64,000 nucleotides of DNA from Paracoccus litorisediminis (lineage in GTDB: Bacteria > Pseudomonadota > Alphaproteobacteria > Rhodobacterales > Rhodobacteraceae), in NCBI RefSeq assembly GCF_009711205.1, contig NZ_WMIG01000017.1, forward strand, positions 1 through 64,000, given 5' to 3'. Of this stretch, positions 8,869 through 17,896 are shown piece after piece. A model generated the notes under the pieces. It did no database searches and had not been told where the DNA came from. It was given only the letters and a program-made list of their open reading frames with translations. The stretch's first letter is position 1, and each line of letters opens with the position of its first letter. The position numbers and the translations under genes are program-made.

Positions 8869-9804
8869 ATGCGCGGATCGCTTCTGCCTGCCGCCTTGCG
8901 TTATGCCGATCAGGTCGCCCGCTCCGGTTCCGTCCAGCGCGCGTCGAAGGAGTTGAACGTCGCCGCCTCTGCCGTCATCCGCCAGATCGCGCTTCTGGAG
9001 GAAAACATCGGCACCGCGCTCTTCGAACGCGTCCCGCGCGGCATGCGCCTGACACCCGCAGGCGATGCGCTGATCGCGCTTGTGCGGCGCTGGAAGGCCG
9101 ATGAACGCCGGGTTGTCGCGGAAGTCCAGCAGTTGCAGGGCGTCAATCAGGGCCATGTGCGGCTGGCGGTGATGGACAGCCATGTGAACGGTTTCCTGCC
9201 CAGCTTCATCGCCGATCTGGCGGTCAGCCATCCGCGCATCTCGCTAGATGTCACCGTCGCGAGCCCCGACGACGTGATTCAGTCGCTCGCCGTCGGCCAG
9301 GCCGATCTGGCAGCCGTCTTCAACCTGCCCCCCCGCCGCGACCTGCATATCCTGTGGAGCGCCGAACTGCCTTTCGGCTGCGTCGTCGCCCCCGGCCACG
9401 ACCTCGCTCGCCGCGGCACCACCAGTCTGCAGGAAGCCGTCGCCTATCCGATCGTGCTGCAAAGCCGGGCGCTGGTGATCCGCCGCTTCCTCGATGCGCA
9501 TTACAACTGGGCGCTTGAGGGCAGCCGCAAGCTGGTCGAGACCAACTCGCTGCAACTCGTCAAGCAACTGGCCCGCAGCGGGCGGTATATCGCCTTTACC
9601 TCGGAGCTTGACGCGGCACCTGAACTGGAAGCGGGTGAATTGATCTTCCTGCCCGTCCGCGACAAGGCAGCAGAACCGCAAAGCGTCAGCGTGGCGATCA
9701 ATGCCAGCGCGCCGTTCTCGCGCGTCACGCGCATCGTCGCGGACGGCTTGACCGCTCGCGTGCAGCGGGCTCTTGAGGATGCGCGCGCGGCTGGCACCCG
9801 CTGA
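8869..9804 (+). CDS. LysR-family transcriptional regulator
   Basis: 311 aa. The winged helix-turn-helix occupies about residues 8-65, with the recognition segment RASKELNVAASAVIRQIALL and the following LFERVPRGMRLTPAG wing. The effector domain runs from about 92 (GHVRLAVMDS) to the end. It is divergent from the PotBCDA-racemase operon, the standard arrangement for a regulator of that operon, probably responding to its substrate. The ATG at 8869 has only a weak ribosome-binding site. Confidence 0.85.
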   Translation: MRGSLLPAALRYADQVARSGSVQRASKELNVAASAVIRQIALLEENIGTALFERVPRGMRLTPAGDALIALVRRWKADERRVVAEVQQLQGVNQGHVRLAVMDSHVNGFLPSFIADLAVSHPRISLDVTVASPDDVIQSLAVGQADLAAVFNLPPRRDLHILWSAELPFGCVVAPGHDLARRGTTSLQEAVAYPIVLQSRALVIRRFLDAHYNWALEGSRKLVETNSLQLVKQLARSGRYIAFTSELDAAPELEAGELIFLPVRDKAAEPQSVSVAINASAPFSRVTRIVADGLTARVQRALEDARAAGTR

Positions 9805-9954
9805 GGACCCGAGCCCGGCCCACCGCACGGAGGTTTTGCACATCCTCTGCCCCGCTACCCTGCGCCGCAGCGACCTACCGCGATCAGAATACGGGCTGAG
9901 CCCTCATCGGCTGGCAGGTTAAAAGACATGCGGTCTTGCCGAGCGCCTAAAGGG

Positions 9955-10109
9955 TAAGGGGATGTAGCACGATATCGGACAGCGCCGAGTTCTTGTTGGG
10001 CAGGGCATCGGCCCGCCCGTAAAGCCGGAACAGCAGTTGGAACGCCCGGCTCTGTGGGCAGCCCAGTTCGCCTGATCACCTCCATAAGTGAAGGTTTCTT
10101 TCATAGGCC
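9955..10109 (-). pseudogene. Remnant of a DUF1254/DUF1214-type protein C-terminus
   Basis: Directly downstream of the DUF3604 stop, minus-strand frames read FTYGGDQANW, then in another frame FQLLFRLYGRADALPNK. This resembles the ending of DUF1254/DUF1214 proteins (Q-x-N-W-L-P...R-L-Y-G-P/R-x-x-A-L). The frame changes and the small size show it is a fragment. The assignment rests on one short motif. Confidence 0.4.
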
Positions 10110-12059
10110 TCATCGGGACGGGATATACCAGATTGGCGAGGTGAATGCCCTTTCGGTGATGGTCATGCGCACGTCCTGACCGGGTGTCAGGCCGTAAAAT
10201 TTCGCATCACGGGCTGTCCAGCGCGGTGTCGGGATTTCGATGACGCGGGCGTAGTAAAAGGCCTTCAGCGCCGGATCGAAATCGGGATCTGTCCAGACGG
10301 CGATCAACTCGGGATCTCCGATCGTATTGGTATAGCTGGCATCCGCGATATCGACGGTGGTGCCGACCGAGGGAAGCTTGCCCGCGGCATCGGGCTTGCG
10401 CGTTGTGGCGTCGCCCCAAGCCACGTCATGGACGCTTTCCTGTGCATTCCCCTCGGCATCGATCCAGCCCTTGATGATCTGGACCCGATCCAGATTGGCG
10501 CCGATCGGGTCCTTCAGCGCCGCGACGAGGAAGCTGGGGGACTTGCCAGCGGGTGCGTTTACCAGATCGCCGCCCATCGGCACGCCCTTGCTGTAGCCTA
10601 CCTGAGCCGGGCGGCGGGTTTCGGCATCTCCGGGACCAAAGTCCCAGCCGCCAAAGAACCGCACCGTGATCCGCGTGCCGGTGGTGGCATAGGTTTCCTT
10701 GCGCTCCATTGCGTCGAAGATGGAGACGCGCGTGTTATCGACCGCCCAGACCCCGGCCAATCCCGCCGCGCCTACCTCCCATTCACTGACCGTGCCGATG
10801 TCGGTCTTGACGAAAGGTTTGGCAATGCGCTCGGGGCTCGGCTCCATCGAGACGGTCTTGCCAAAGAAATTGTCCTCTTCGAAGGACGAGAACCCAAGGT
10901 GGCTGTCGGTCGATCCCACCAGACCGAACTTGTAGGGGTTGGTGCCGAATTGGGTCTCGAGCTTCATTCCATTCAGCAGTGCCATGCGGGTGTATTCGTG
11001 CTGAAGCATCTCGGGTTTCTTGGCCACCGTCATGGTCAGGTTGCCCTTGTCCCAGATCTCGAAATCCGCGAACTCGTCGTTCGGCGACAGATTGGGGTGT
11101 GTCTCGCCCGTACCCTTGGTCTGGGTCACCTCATAGAGCTTCTCCCATCTGGCGCGCTCGGCGACATAATCGGCGTCAACGGGCTTGCCGAACTGCTCGA
11201 TGGTGGGAAACATCAACCCGTTGGACAGATTGCCGTTATGCGCGATCGCAAGCACATGCCCGCCGGTCTTCTGCTCATAGGCGCCCATCCATTTCCACAG
11301 GTCGACCGGGTCCTGACTGCCATGCGGCGGCAGCGTGACCATAGGGTCCATCTGCACCGCAAGATCGCCGCCATCGCGGTAAATCACGTTGCGATGCAGA
11401 TTGTCGCCCGTGCCGACCTGTGAGGTCCATTCATAGGCGATCAGCGCGGTGAACTTGCCGGGATCGTTGGCTTCCTCGGCGGCAGCGATGATGTCCTTCC
11501 AAGTGTCCTGATACAGTTTCGTGCCGGGCTGCGACATGATCTCGATGGGAAAGCTGCCATTCGAGAACGCGGTGATGATCTGGATGGCGGCCTCGGCCCC
11601 CTTGCCGGACTGCATCAGATCATACCAGCCCTTTGCCTGCGCATTGGCGAGGATGTCGGGATTGCCTGCGGCGAACTCGTTGAAAAAGCCCATATTGTCG
11701 GAATGGTCGGTGACGGCGGTGAAATCCAGTGGCCGCGAGATGCGGACGGGTTGGCCGGTATTCGACACGATCTCCTGGCCCTTGGCGAAGCGATAGGCGT
11801 CACGGGGGCCAAGGCGTGCCCCGAATGTGCCTGCATCGAAAGACAGGGTCGTATGCAGATGGGTTTCGCCAAAAAGCGGGCGGTCGGGAAAGTTGCGTCC
11901 GGCATTGGGGGAGTATGGCGGTGCCTTGTTCAGGGTGGTGAGCGCTGCGGGATCATGGCCATGCGGATCAGCGATATCCTGCTGTGCCAAGGCAGGCGTC
12001 GCGGAAGGGCTGGCAGCGATCGCGGCAAGGACGATTGTCTTTAGTCTGTCCGGTTTCAT
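10110..12059 (-). CDS. DUF3604 family secreted PHP-like protein
   Basis: 649 aa with a Sec signal peptide (first 26 residues, cut after PALA-Q). It matches DUF3604: a metal-site motif GETHLHTTLSFDAG at 64-77, TDHSD at 117-121 and a later STDSHLGF block near 370. HxH and TDH(S/T)D patterns are those of PHP-type metal-dependent hydrolases, so a periplasmic hydrolase is plausible, but no substrate is established for DUF3604. AGGAGG lies just before the ATG at 12059. It is followed upstream by HupE, foldase and barrel genes on the same strand (33 and more bases apart), and this group probably forms one transcription unit. Confidence 0.85.
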   Translation of the reverse strand: MKPDRLKTIVLAAIAASPSATPALAQQDIADPHGHDPAALTTLNKAPPYSPNAGRNFPDRPLFGETHLHTTLSFDAGTFGARLGPRDAYRFAKGQEIVSNTGQPVRISRPLDFTAVTDHSDNMGFFNEFAAGNPDILANAQAKGWYDLMQSGKGAEAAIQIITAFSNGSFPIEIMSQPGTKLYQDTWKDIIAAAEEANDPGKFTALIAYEWTSQVGTGDNLHRNVIYRDGGDLAVQMDPMVTLPPHGSQDPVDLWKWMGAYEQKTGGHVLAIAHNGNLSNGLMFPTIEQFGKPVDADYVAERARWEKLYEVTQTKGTGETHPNLSPNDEFADFEIWDKGNLTMTVAKKPEMLQHEYTRMALLNGMKLETQFGTNPYKFGLVGSTDSHLGFSSFEEDNFFGKTVSMEPSPERIAKPFVKTDIGTVSEWEVGAAGLAGVWAVDNTRVSIFDAMERKETYATTGTRITVRFFGGWDFGPGDAETRRPAQVGYSKGVPMGGDLVNAPAGKSPSFLVAALKDPIGANLDRVQIIKGWIDAEGNAQESVHDVAWGDATTRKPDAAGKLPSVGTTVDIADASYTNTIGDPELIAVWTDPDFDPALKAFYYARVIEIPTPRWTARDAKFYGLTPGQDVRMTITERAFTSPIWYIPSR

Positions 12060-12092
12060 CTTCGCCTCCTTGCATGGGATTGTCGGATGGGG

Positions 12093-13079
12093 TCAGGCTG
12101 TCATCAGTCGCTCCAAGGTCCAGAACGCGGCGACAGCGCCGATGGCATAGGCCGGAATCTGCCCGAGCCATTTCGGTGGCGCAGGAAATACGGGTCGCCG
12201 CAGCAGCCAGAACAGCCCGAGGGTCACTGAGACAAAGGTCAGTTGTCCCGCCTCGACGCCCAGATTGAAGGCCAGAAGTGCTGCTGGAACATCGCCTTGC
12301 GGCAGGCCGATCTCGCGCAGCGCACCGGCAAATCCCAGCCCGTGCAGCAGGCCAAAGACAAAGGCCACAATCCAAGGCGCGCGCGCGGTCGACCCCGGTC
12401 GCCCCTGCCGCATCAGCAGCAATTCGCGGGCGAGAAACACGATGCTCAGCGCAATCACCGTCTCGACCGGGACCTGCGAGACCCGCACCACCCCCAAGCT
12501 TGACAGGGCTAGCGTGATGCTATGGGCCAGCGTGAAGGCGGTGATCGTCTTGACCAGCTGCCAGTTCGCACCAACGATCAGGGTCAGGGCCAGCACGAAC
12601 AGCAGGTGGTCGGTTCCCGACAGGATATGGTCAAAGCCCAGCACGGCATATTCCGCCCCCACCGACAGCGCGCTGCGTGGTCCCCTGACCATCATCACCG
12701 CCGAGGACGGGCGCAGCAGATCTGTCTGGGTGGTGCCATCGGCTAAATCTATACGGGCGATGACCTCGGCGCTGGTCTCGGGGAGGCGGGCGATCGCGAT
12801 CTGTCGCCCGATCAGCCCGGCCTTGCCGCAGTCCAAGAGCATCCGCTGGACCGAGGCACCGGGGACCTGATACTCGTGCTTGGTTGCGGCACTGCAGCCC
12901 TCGGGCCAATCGATGGCAAAGCCGATCACATAGTCGCCGCGCATCGGGCGCTTCCACAAAACGTCATACTGTCCCAGACCGAATTCGCGAATATCCAGAT
13001 AGGCCGGGCGGGATTCATGCGCCGCCAGCGGCTGGGACAGGCCAAGCAGCACAAATATTGCGACAAGCAGCCCGCGCAT
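12093..13079 (-). CDS. HupE/UreJ family membrane protein
   Basis: About 328 aa. A signal peptide ends at LAAHESRPA; a periplasmic N-terminal half of roughly 130 residues precedes six or seven helices. The helices carry the HupE/UreJ signature residues: GFDHILSGTDHLLF, LAHSITLAL, GLLHGLGFAG and FNLGVEAGQ. Family members move Ni or Co, or serve as accessory membrane proteins in other contexts. This long form (PF13795 type) has no proven substrate. The ATG at 13079 overlaps the foldase stop (TGATG); a GTG one codon earlier is possible. The position next to a putative metal-dependent DUF3604 enzyme suggests metal supply. Confidence 0.82.
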   Translation of the reverse strand: MRGLLVAIFVLLGLSQPLAAHESRPAYLDIREFGLGQYDVLWKRPMRGDYVIGFAIDWPEGCSAATKHEYQVPGASVQRMLLDCGKAGLIGRQIAIARLPETSAEVIARIDLADGTTQTDLLRPSSAVMMVRGPRSALSVGAEYAVLGFDHILSGTDHLLFVLALTLIVGANWQLVKTITAFTLAHSITLALSSLGVVRVSQVPVETVIALSIVFLARELLLMRQGRPGSTARAPWIVAFVFGLLHGLGFAGALREIGLPQGDVPAALLAFNLGVEAGQLTFVSVTLGLFWLLRRPVFPAPPKWLGQIPAYAIGAVAAFWTLERLMTA

Positions 13080-13966
13080 CACGAGCCGCCCCCGCCTGCT
13101 TGAACGGGGGCAGGGGGCGGCAGCACCACCTCGTAACGGGCCAGCAGCTGGCGATAGACCGCCTCATTGGCCGCGCGGCGCTGGTCATAGCGCCAGTCTT
13201 CCTCGACCCGCTGTCTGACCTTCTCGAACGGCAGGACGGCGCGCGGAGCCCTGTCTGAAACCCAGATCAGATGCAGGCCGTATCCCGAAGCGATCGGACC
13301 GGCCCAGCTTCCGGGCGGGGCCTGCAACACGGACGCGGTGAAGTCCGGGCCGAACATGGCGGCTACCTCGGCATCGTCGATCATGTCGAAACTGGTGGGC
13401 AGAGATGTGGCATCGCCAAGCGTATCGGCTGCTTGCGGCCCCGTTGCCCCTTGCAGCGCGGCAAGCGCCCTGGCCGCCGCCGTTTCCGCAGGCAGACCCG
13501 GTCGCTCAAGATCGAAACGGATCTGGCTGAAGCTCAGCCGGGCCGGTTCGGTGTAGCGGTCGGTCCGCGCGTCGTAATAGGCGCGCAGCACCGCTTGATC
13601 CGGGTTCGCGTCATAGGCCAGATCCTGAGTCAGGAATTCGTATTTCTGGCGGAGGTGGCGACGGACCACCACGTCGTCGCGGTCCAGCCCCAAGGCCAAT
13701 GCCTCCTGATACAGCACCTGTTCCCTGACCGCCTCGCGGATCAGCCCGTCCATTTCGGCGGCGGTCGGCGGGCGCTGCCATCGCTGCGCCCAAGCGGCCG
13801 CCATCCTTTCAACCTCGTTTCCGGTTATGACGATCCGATGATCCTCGGCGGCGGGTTGGGTCGTCTTCGCCTCGCTCAAAAACGCAAAGATCAACCCGCC
13901 AAGGATCGCGAAATGCAAAAGCGGCTCACGCAGGAGACGGGCGGGAAGCTTGGGTCGCTTGGCCAT
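13079..13966 (-). CDS. Membrane-anchored parvulin-type peptidyl-prolyl isomerase
   Basis: 295 aa. One N-terminal membrane anchor (LLHFAILGGLIFAFL, about 16-30) is followed by a SurA/PrsA-like helical region and a PPIC-type domain from about 145 to 245 (LSFSQIRFDLE ... GYGLHLIWVSDR), then a C-terminal helix. It should act at the periplasmic face as a foldase. Its genomic place, between an outer-membrane barrel and HupE/DUF3604, suggests dedicated folding of one of those exported proteins. The DNA overlaps the HupE start. Confidence 0.82.
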   Translation of the reverse strand: MAKRPKLPARLLREPLLHFAILGGLIFAFLSEAKTTQPAAEDHRIVITGNEVERMAAAWAQRWQRPPTAAEMDGLIREAVREQVLYQEALALGLDRDDVVVRRHLRQKYEFLTQDLAYDANPDQAVLRAYYDARTDRYTEPARLSFSQIRFDLERPGLPAETAAARALAALQGATGPQAADTLGDATSLPTSFDMIDDAEVAAMFGPDFTASVLQAPPGSWAGPIASGYGLHLIWVSDRAPRAVLPFEKVRQRVEEDWRYDQRRAANEAVYRQLLARYEVVLPPPAPVQAGGGGS

Positions 13967-14006
13967 TTCATCCTCGCTGGAAGCGGCGTGGAGCGTCGGA
14001 CTGGGG

Positions 14007-14738
14007 TCAGAAATTATAGGTCAGCGCCAGAACCGGGCCGCCCATCCCGATCGACATGTCGGGACCGTCGAGTTCCTTGCTGATTTCCATGTGCCGGTAG
14101 CCGAACTGGGTCGACCACTTCTCGTCAAAGGCATAGCCGACGCCAGCATAGATCTGCCACGTCTCGTCATCGCCACCCGAGCCACCCCAATCGGCGAAAC
14201 CGGACAGGAACCAGTTGTCGTTGATGGGCACGGACAGGCGCGCGGCGATCAGCGGATCGGTCCAGCTGCCATTGAAGCTTTGCGAGGCGGCGGGGCGGCG
14301 GCCCGGACTCAGTGCTACATCGACATCAACGTCGAAATGGCGAAAACCCGCGCCCAGATCGAGCAGCATCTGCGGATTTTCCACGACGCGGTAAAGCACA
14401 TAGCCGCTGATCGCAGTCGTCTTTACGTCGACCGTGCCGTCACCGTAAAGCGCAAATGGCGTGTCCTGCGACGATGACAGGTCGGAATAAAGAAGATCAC
14501 CGATAAAAGCCCAGCGTCCGTACTGCGCCGAAAAGCTGCCCATGAACGCCATGTCCAGATCCGACAGGGCGTCACTGGAGCTTGAATCCGCCTCGACCGT
14601 TCCGAACCTTGTGTCCACCGAGGAGGACATGCCCGGAAACCAGCCATAGATCGTCGCCTTGTAGGTCCAGTCTGCGTCCTGCGCCGCAGCGCCATCCGCG
14701 CTGATCAGGCCAAGCAGCAGAATTGCAAATTTGGTCAT
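14007..14738 (-). CDS. Outer-membrane beta-barrel protein
   Basis: 243 aa. A signal peptide (MTKFAILLLGLISADGAAAQ) is followed by repeated amphipathic strands (WTYKATIYGWFPG, WAFIGDLLYSDLS, TAISGYVLYRVVE, WSTQFGYRHMEIS) and a C-terminal Phe (LALTYNF), the signal read by the BAM complex. The predicted size fits an 8- to 10-strand barrel of the OmpA/opacity type. The start at 14738 follows GGAGG at 6-nt spacing; two in-frame ATGs further up are not supported. It is the first gene of the DUF3604 group. Confidence 0.8.
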   Translation of the reverse strand: MTKFAILLLGLISADGAAAQDADWTYKATIYGWFPGMSSSVDTRFGTVEADSSSSDALSDLDMAFMGSFSAQYGRWAFIGDLLYSDLSSSQDTPFALYGDGTVDVKTTAISGYVLYRVVENPQMLLDLGAGFRHFDVDVDVALSPGRRPAASQSFNGSWTDPLIAARLSVPINDNWFLSGFADWGGSGGDDETWQIYAGVGYAFDEKWSTQFGYRHMEISKELDGPDMSIGMGGPVLALTYNF

Positions 14739-14822
14739 CCTCATCCTCCATCGGCTACCCAGACGCTGGCCCATCTCAAAGTATTGGCATTGCCGGCGCA
14801 CCAGCAGCCTGACTGATCGGGC

Positions 14823-15182
14823 CTATGTCCCTGCATCGGTCCGCCGCCTTTGTCTGAAATTGATCGCAAGCCCCGCGGTCAGGACAGCATGCAAGGCTAC
14901 GGCGGGCCACAGAAGCGGACCTGTTGCCGTCTGCGTCGCCCCAAGCCACGCCAGATAGATCGTGATGAATGCGCCATAGGCCAGCATTCCAAGCGATGCC
15001 GGGCCGGGAAGACAGGCCAGGGCCAGCCCTATCAGCGCCATTCCCGTGATGCGGGCAACGACCACGCCCGATCCGGTCACATCGCTGCCGAGCAGATAGG
15101 CGCAGACGAGGCCGGGGATGAGCAGCAGCAACAAGCCGGTCACCGCTTCGCCGATGGCGGCAAGGGTCAGAACCCTGTCCAT
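14823..15182 (-). CDS. Small integral membrane protein, function unknown
   Basis: 119 aa, almost entirely hydrophobic with four predicted helices: about 8-28 (AVTGLLLLLIPGLVC), 40-58, 63-82 and 90-110, and a basic C-terminal tail (INFRQRRR). AGGA precedes the ATG at 15182. It lies 84 bases upstream of the outer-membrane barrel in the same direction and could belong to that unit. No family was recognised. Confidence 0.6.
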   Translation of the reverse strand: MDRVLTLAAIGEAVTGLLLLLIPGLVCAYLLGSDVTGSGVVVARITGMALIGLALACLPGPASLGMLAYGAFITIYLAWLGATQTATGPLLWPAVALHAVLTAGLAINFRQRRRTDAGT

Positions 15183-15439
15183 TGATCGGTCCTATACTGC
15201 CAAGTCGCCATGCCATCACCAGATATTGGCGCGGGGTAACCGTAACTTGCTGGCAACCGACCCAGCCGGACGGCAAGACCGTCAGTGCCGTTCAGGTCGG
15301 CAGTTCTGTCAAAGCCATCATACAGCGCTTTGCCCTTGGCAAACAGTCTGGATCTGCGGTCTTAAGGCCTTCTGAACGGGCTGCGGCGCATGACGGTTTT
15401 CGGCTGCTAGTTCGCCCACCGGCTCCGGGCCAATATCGG

Positions 15440-16154
15440 TCATACGGGTAACTTTCTCACACGAAGCTGCACCGTCCCGTTGCCGATCTGACCAAGCGCC
15501 GCCTCGTCCTCATCCGCTCGGGCCTCAAGACGGCTGACCAGTGCAAGTATTGCGGTTCCGCCAACGATATTGCCCAAAGTCACCGGGATTAGGAATGTGA
15601 ACAGCGCTTCGGGGGCGCGGGCATCAGCCATGAACAACAGGTAAGCTACCTTGATGCTGCCGACGACGACATGCGGGAAGTCCCCGATCGCCACGAGATA
15701 GGTCGCAAGGAAAACCAGCGAGAGCTTGGACGCTTCAAGTCCGTGGATCGCCCAGACCATGGTCGCGATCAGCCAGCCAGAGACGATGCCACCAGTGAAC
15801 ATCTGGATGGGGTTCTTTTCCATCAGGGGATGGCTGATCGACAGGAAGGCTTCGTCGGTCTCGGGGCTGAAGAGCGGCATCCAGACAAAGACCGCCGCCG
15901 CAATCGCGCCACCGATGATATTGCCCGCCAGAACCGTTCCCCATCGCCGCAGAAGGCGGGCAATATTGCCAATGCTCGGCTGGCGCAGCACCGGGAGGAT
16001 CGGGGTTACGGTGTTTTCGGTAAAAGCCTGCTGGCCCGCCGCGATCACGAAGATGAAGCCGAATGTGTAACCCACCGCCTCGATCAGGAAACCCAGTTCA
16101 ATCTAAGGCAAATTGACCTGAAAAATGCCGCGCGCGACCAGCGACAGGCTCATG
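15440..16154 (-). pseudogene. Formate/nitrite transporter family protein, frameshifted
   Basis: The 211 codons from a GTG at 16075 encode the last four helices of an FNT-family channel (AAGQQAFTENTVTPILPVL, GIVSGWLIATMVW, the NIVGG motif near the end). The missing N-terminal part is still readable upstream in another frame: GGIAMSLSLVARGIFQVNL, then a TAG at 16106, ELGFLIE, and a one-base slip near 16080 before AVGYTFGF. The first helix and a half are absent altogether. One frameshift, one stop and truncation indicate a dead gene; restart at the GTG would give an incomplete, probably non-functional channel. Confidence 0.75.
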
Positions 16155-16232
16155 GCGATGCCTCCGCAAGCGCCCTCACAATTGCGGACTGAGCTTACTT
16201 ACAATCCGGTGATCTAAGTGAGCTGGGGTGGC

Positions 16233-16278
16233 GGCTATCCACAAAGATATGCTGATTTGCGATATCTGAAAGATAGCC
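16233..16278. promoter_or_regulatory. Nested inverted repeat upstream of the CapA operon
   Basis: Outer arms GGCTATC (16233-16239) and GATAGCC (16272-16278) enclose inner arms AGATAT (16245-16250) and ATATCT (16262-16267), sharing one centre. It sits 160 bases before the operon start at 16439 in an AT-richer patch. It may be an operator pair or a transcribed hairpin in the leader. Confidence 0.45.
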
Positions 16279-16438
16279 AGACAATCTAGTGATAGGTCGA
16301 TCGACCCGGTAGCTTTCTTTATGAAGGCGGCTGAGGCGCCGCCAGACGGAGAGGGTCGACACGAAGTTCGAGACTGACCGATCGAGCTGGTCTTCGTGTG
16401 CGATCCGCATCGTATTCCGACAGAAGGGAATGAGAGGA

Positions 16439-17836
16439 ATGACCAAAAAGGGTGAGTGGCGTGTCGCGCTGGCTGGGGAGTGCATGGTTTGTCGTCCCTT
16501 CGCCATGCATGACGAACCCGAATTTACGGGCGTCTGGGAGTTGCTGCGGGATGCAGACGTAACCTACGGCCATCTGGAAATGAACTTCGCCGATTACGAC
16601 GAATTGCAATGGCCCGCGCGAGGGCAGGGCATCGGCAGCTTCATGATGGCGGACCCGACGATTGCAAAGGATCTCAAGTGGGCGGGCTTCGACATCATGT
16701 CGACGGCGCATAACCACAGCTTTGACTTCGGGGCCGAAGGGCTGTTGGCGACGAAGCGGCATATGAAAGAGGCAGGGATCGTCACCGCCGGGACGGGCGC
16801 GGATCTCGAACTGGCTTCCGAGCCGGGCTATGTCGAGAAGAAGCGCGGTCGGGTCGCCCTTGTCTCGACCTCGTCGGGCAACCAGCACTTCATGTGGGCC
16901 GGGCTGGCCAAGGGGGCGCTGAAAGGTAGGCCGGGGGTGAACCCTCAGCGGCTTCAGGTCGAATTTCAGGTCGATCAACAGACCGCAGACAACCTCAAGG
17001 CCTTTGCCAGCTCGCTCAATATCACCCGCGCACCGAAGCACGGGCGCGAGGGCTCCTTCGGCTTCCTGATCCCGGGTGCGCAACAATGGGGCGATCCGGA
17101 ATCCTTCTTCGTCGGAGAAAAAAACGAAATCATCTCGTCCTGCAACAAGCGTGATCTGGCGCGCAACCTGCGCTCGGTTGACGAGGCGAGGTCCATGGCT
17201 GATCTTGTCATCGTCGCCCATCACTTCAGCGTCGCAGATGGTCCGCGCCTTGACACACCACCGAGCTTTGTCAAGGAATTCGCCCGCGCCGTGATCGATG
17301 GCGGTGCCGATATCTATGTCGGTCATGGCTGGCACAAGACGATGGGCATCGAGATCTACAAGGGCAAACCCATCATCTATGGGATCGGCAATTTCTTCGC
17401 CCAGTCCGAGTTCATTCAGCGCGTACCCTATGACAGCTATGATGCCTGGGGCCATGATGTTGATCGGCTTCCGACGCTGACGCCGGCGGCACATCCCCTG
17501 CATCCCGGTCTGGACAGTCCAGTGCCGACATGGTGGGGCAGCTGCGTCATCAAGCTCGACATGAAGGACGGTGAGTTGCAGCGCATATATCTTCATCCGG
17601 TCGAGATGGGACGGGACTCGACGGCGGACGCTCCGATCCGGCGGCAGACCGGCGAGGCGGATCATCCCTTTACAGAAGGGCGTCCGATGCTGGCCGAGGG
17701 CGATGATGCTGTTCGTATCCTTGAGCGGTTCAAGCGCCTGTCGGAACCCTTTGGTACACCGGTCGAGATCCGCGACGGTGTCGGGGTTATCGATCTCGTG
17801 CGCAAGGGCACCGGTAAGATAGAGCTCGTCGGCTAA
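16439..17836 (+). CDS. CapA-family (poly-gamma-glutamate biosynthesis-like) metallophosphoesterase-fold protein
   Basis: 465 aa. It matches the PGA_cap domain: an N-terminal strand (WRVALAGECMV), then STAHNHSFDFG near residue 95, the VIVAHHFSV block near 260, and YVGHGWHKTMGIEIYKGKP with IIYGIGNFF near 300. These His-rich blocks mark a calcineurin-like metal site. No signal peptide or membrane helix is visible, unlike Bacillus CapA, so it is probably cytoplasmic. AAGGGA lies nine bases before the ATG at 16439. It is the first gene of an operon with a peptide-type ABC transporter, so it more likely processes an imported compound than builds a capsule. Confidence 0.8.
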   Translation: MTKKGEWRVALAGECMVCRPFAMHDEPEFTGVWELLRDADVTYGHLEMNFADYDELQWPARGQGIGSFMMADPTIAKDLKWAGFDIMSTAHNHSFDFGAEGLLATKRHMKEAGIVTAGTGADLELASEPGYVEKKRGRVALVSTSSGNQHFMWAGLAKGALKGRPGVNPQRLQVEFQVDQQTADNLKAFASSLNITRAPKHGREGSFGFLIPGAQQWGDPESFFVGEKNEIISSCNKRDLARNLRSVDEARSMADLVIVAHHFSVADGPRLDTPPSFVKEFARAVIDGGADIYVGHGWHKTMGIEIYKGKPIIYGIGNFFAQSEFIQRVPYDSYDAWGHDVDRLPTLTPAAHPLHPGLDSPVPTWWGSCVIKLDMKDGELQRIYLHPVEMGRDSTADAPIRRQTGEADHPFTEGRPMLAEGDDAVRILERFKRLSEPFGTPVEIRDGVGVIDLVRKGTGKIELVG

Positions 17837-17896
17837 GGCCTGCGTCGAAATGGCTGGGCTCCGGTGGAGGAACCGGGGCCATTGAGGGAGGAGGGA

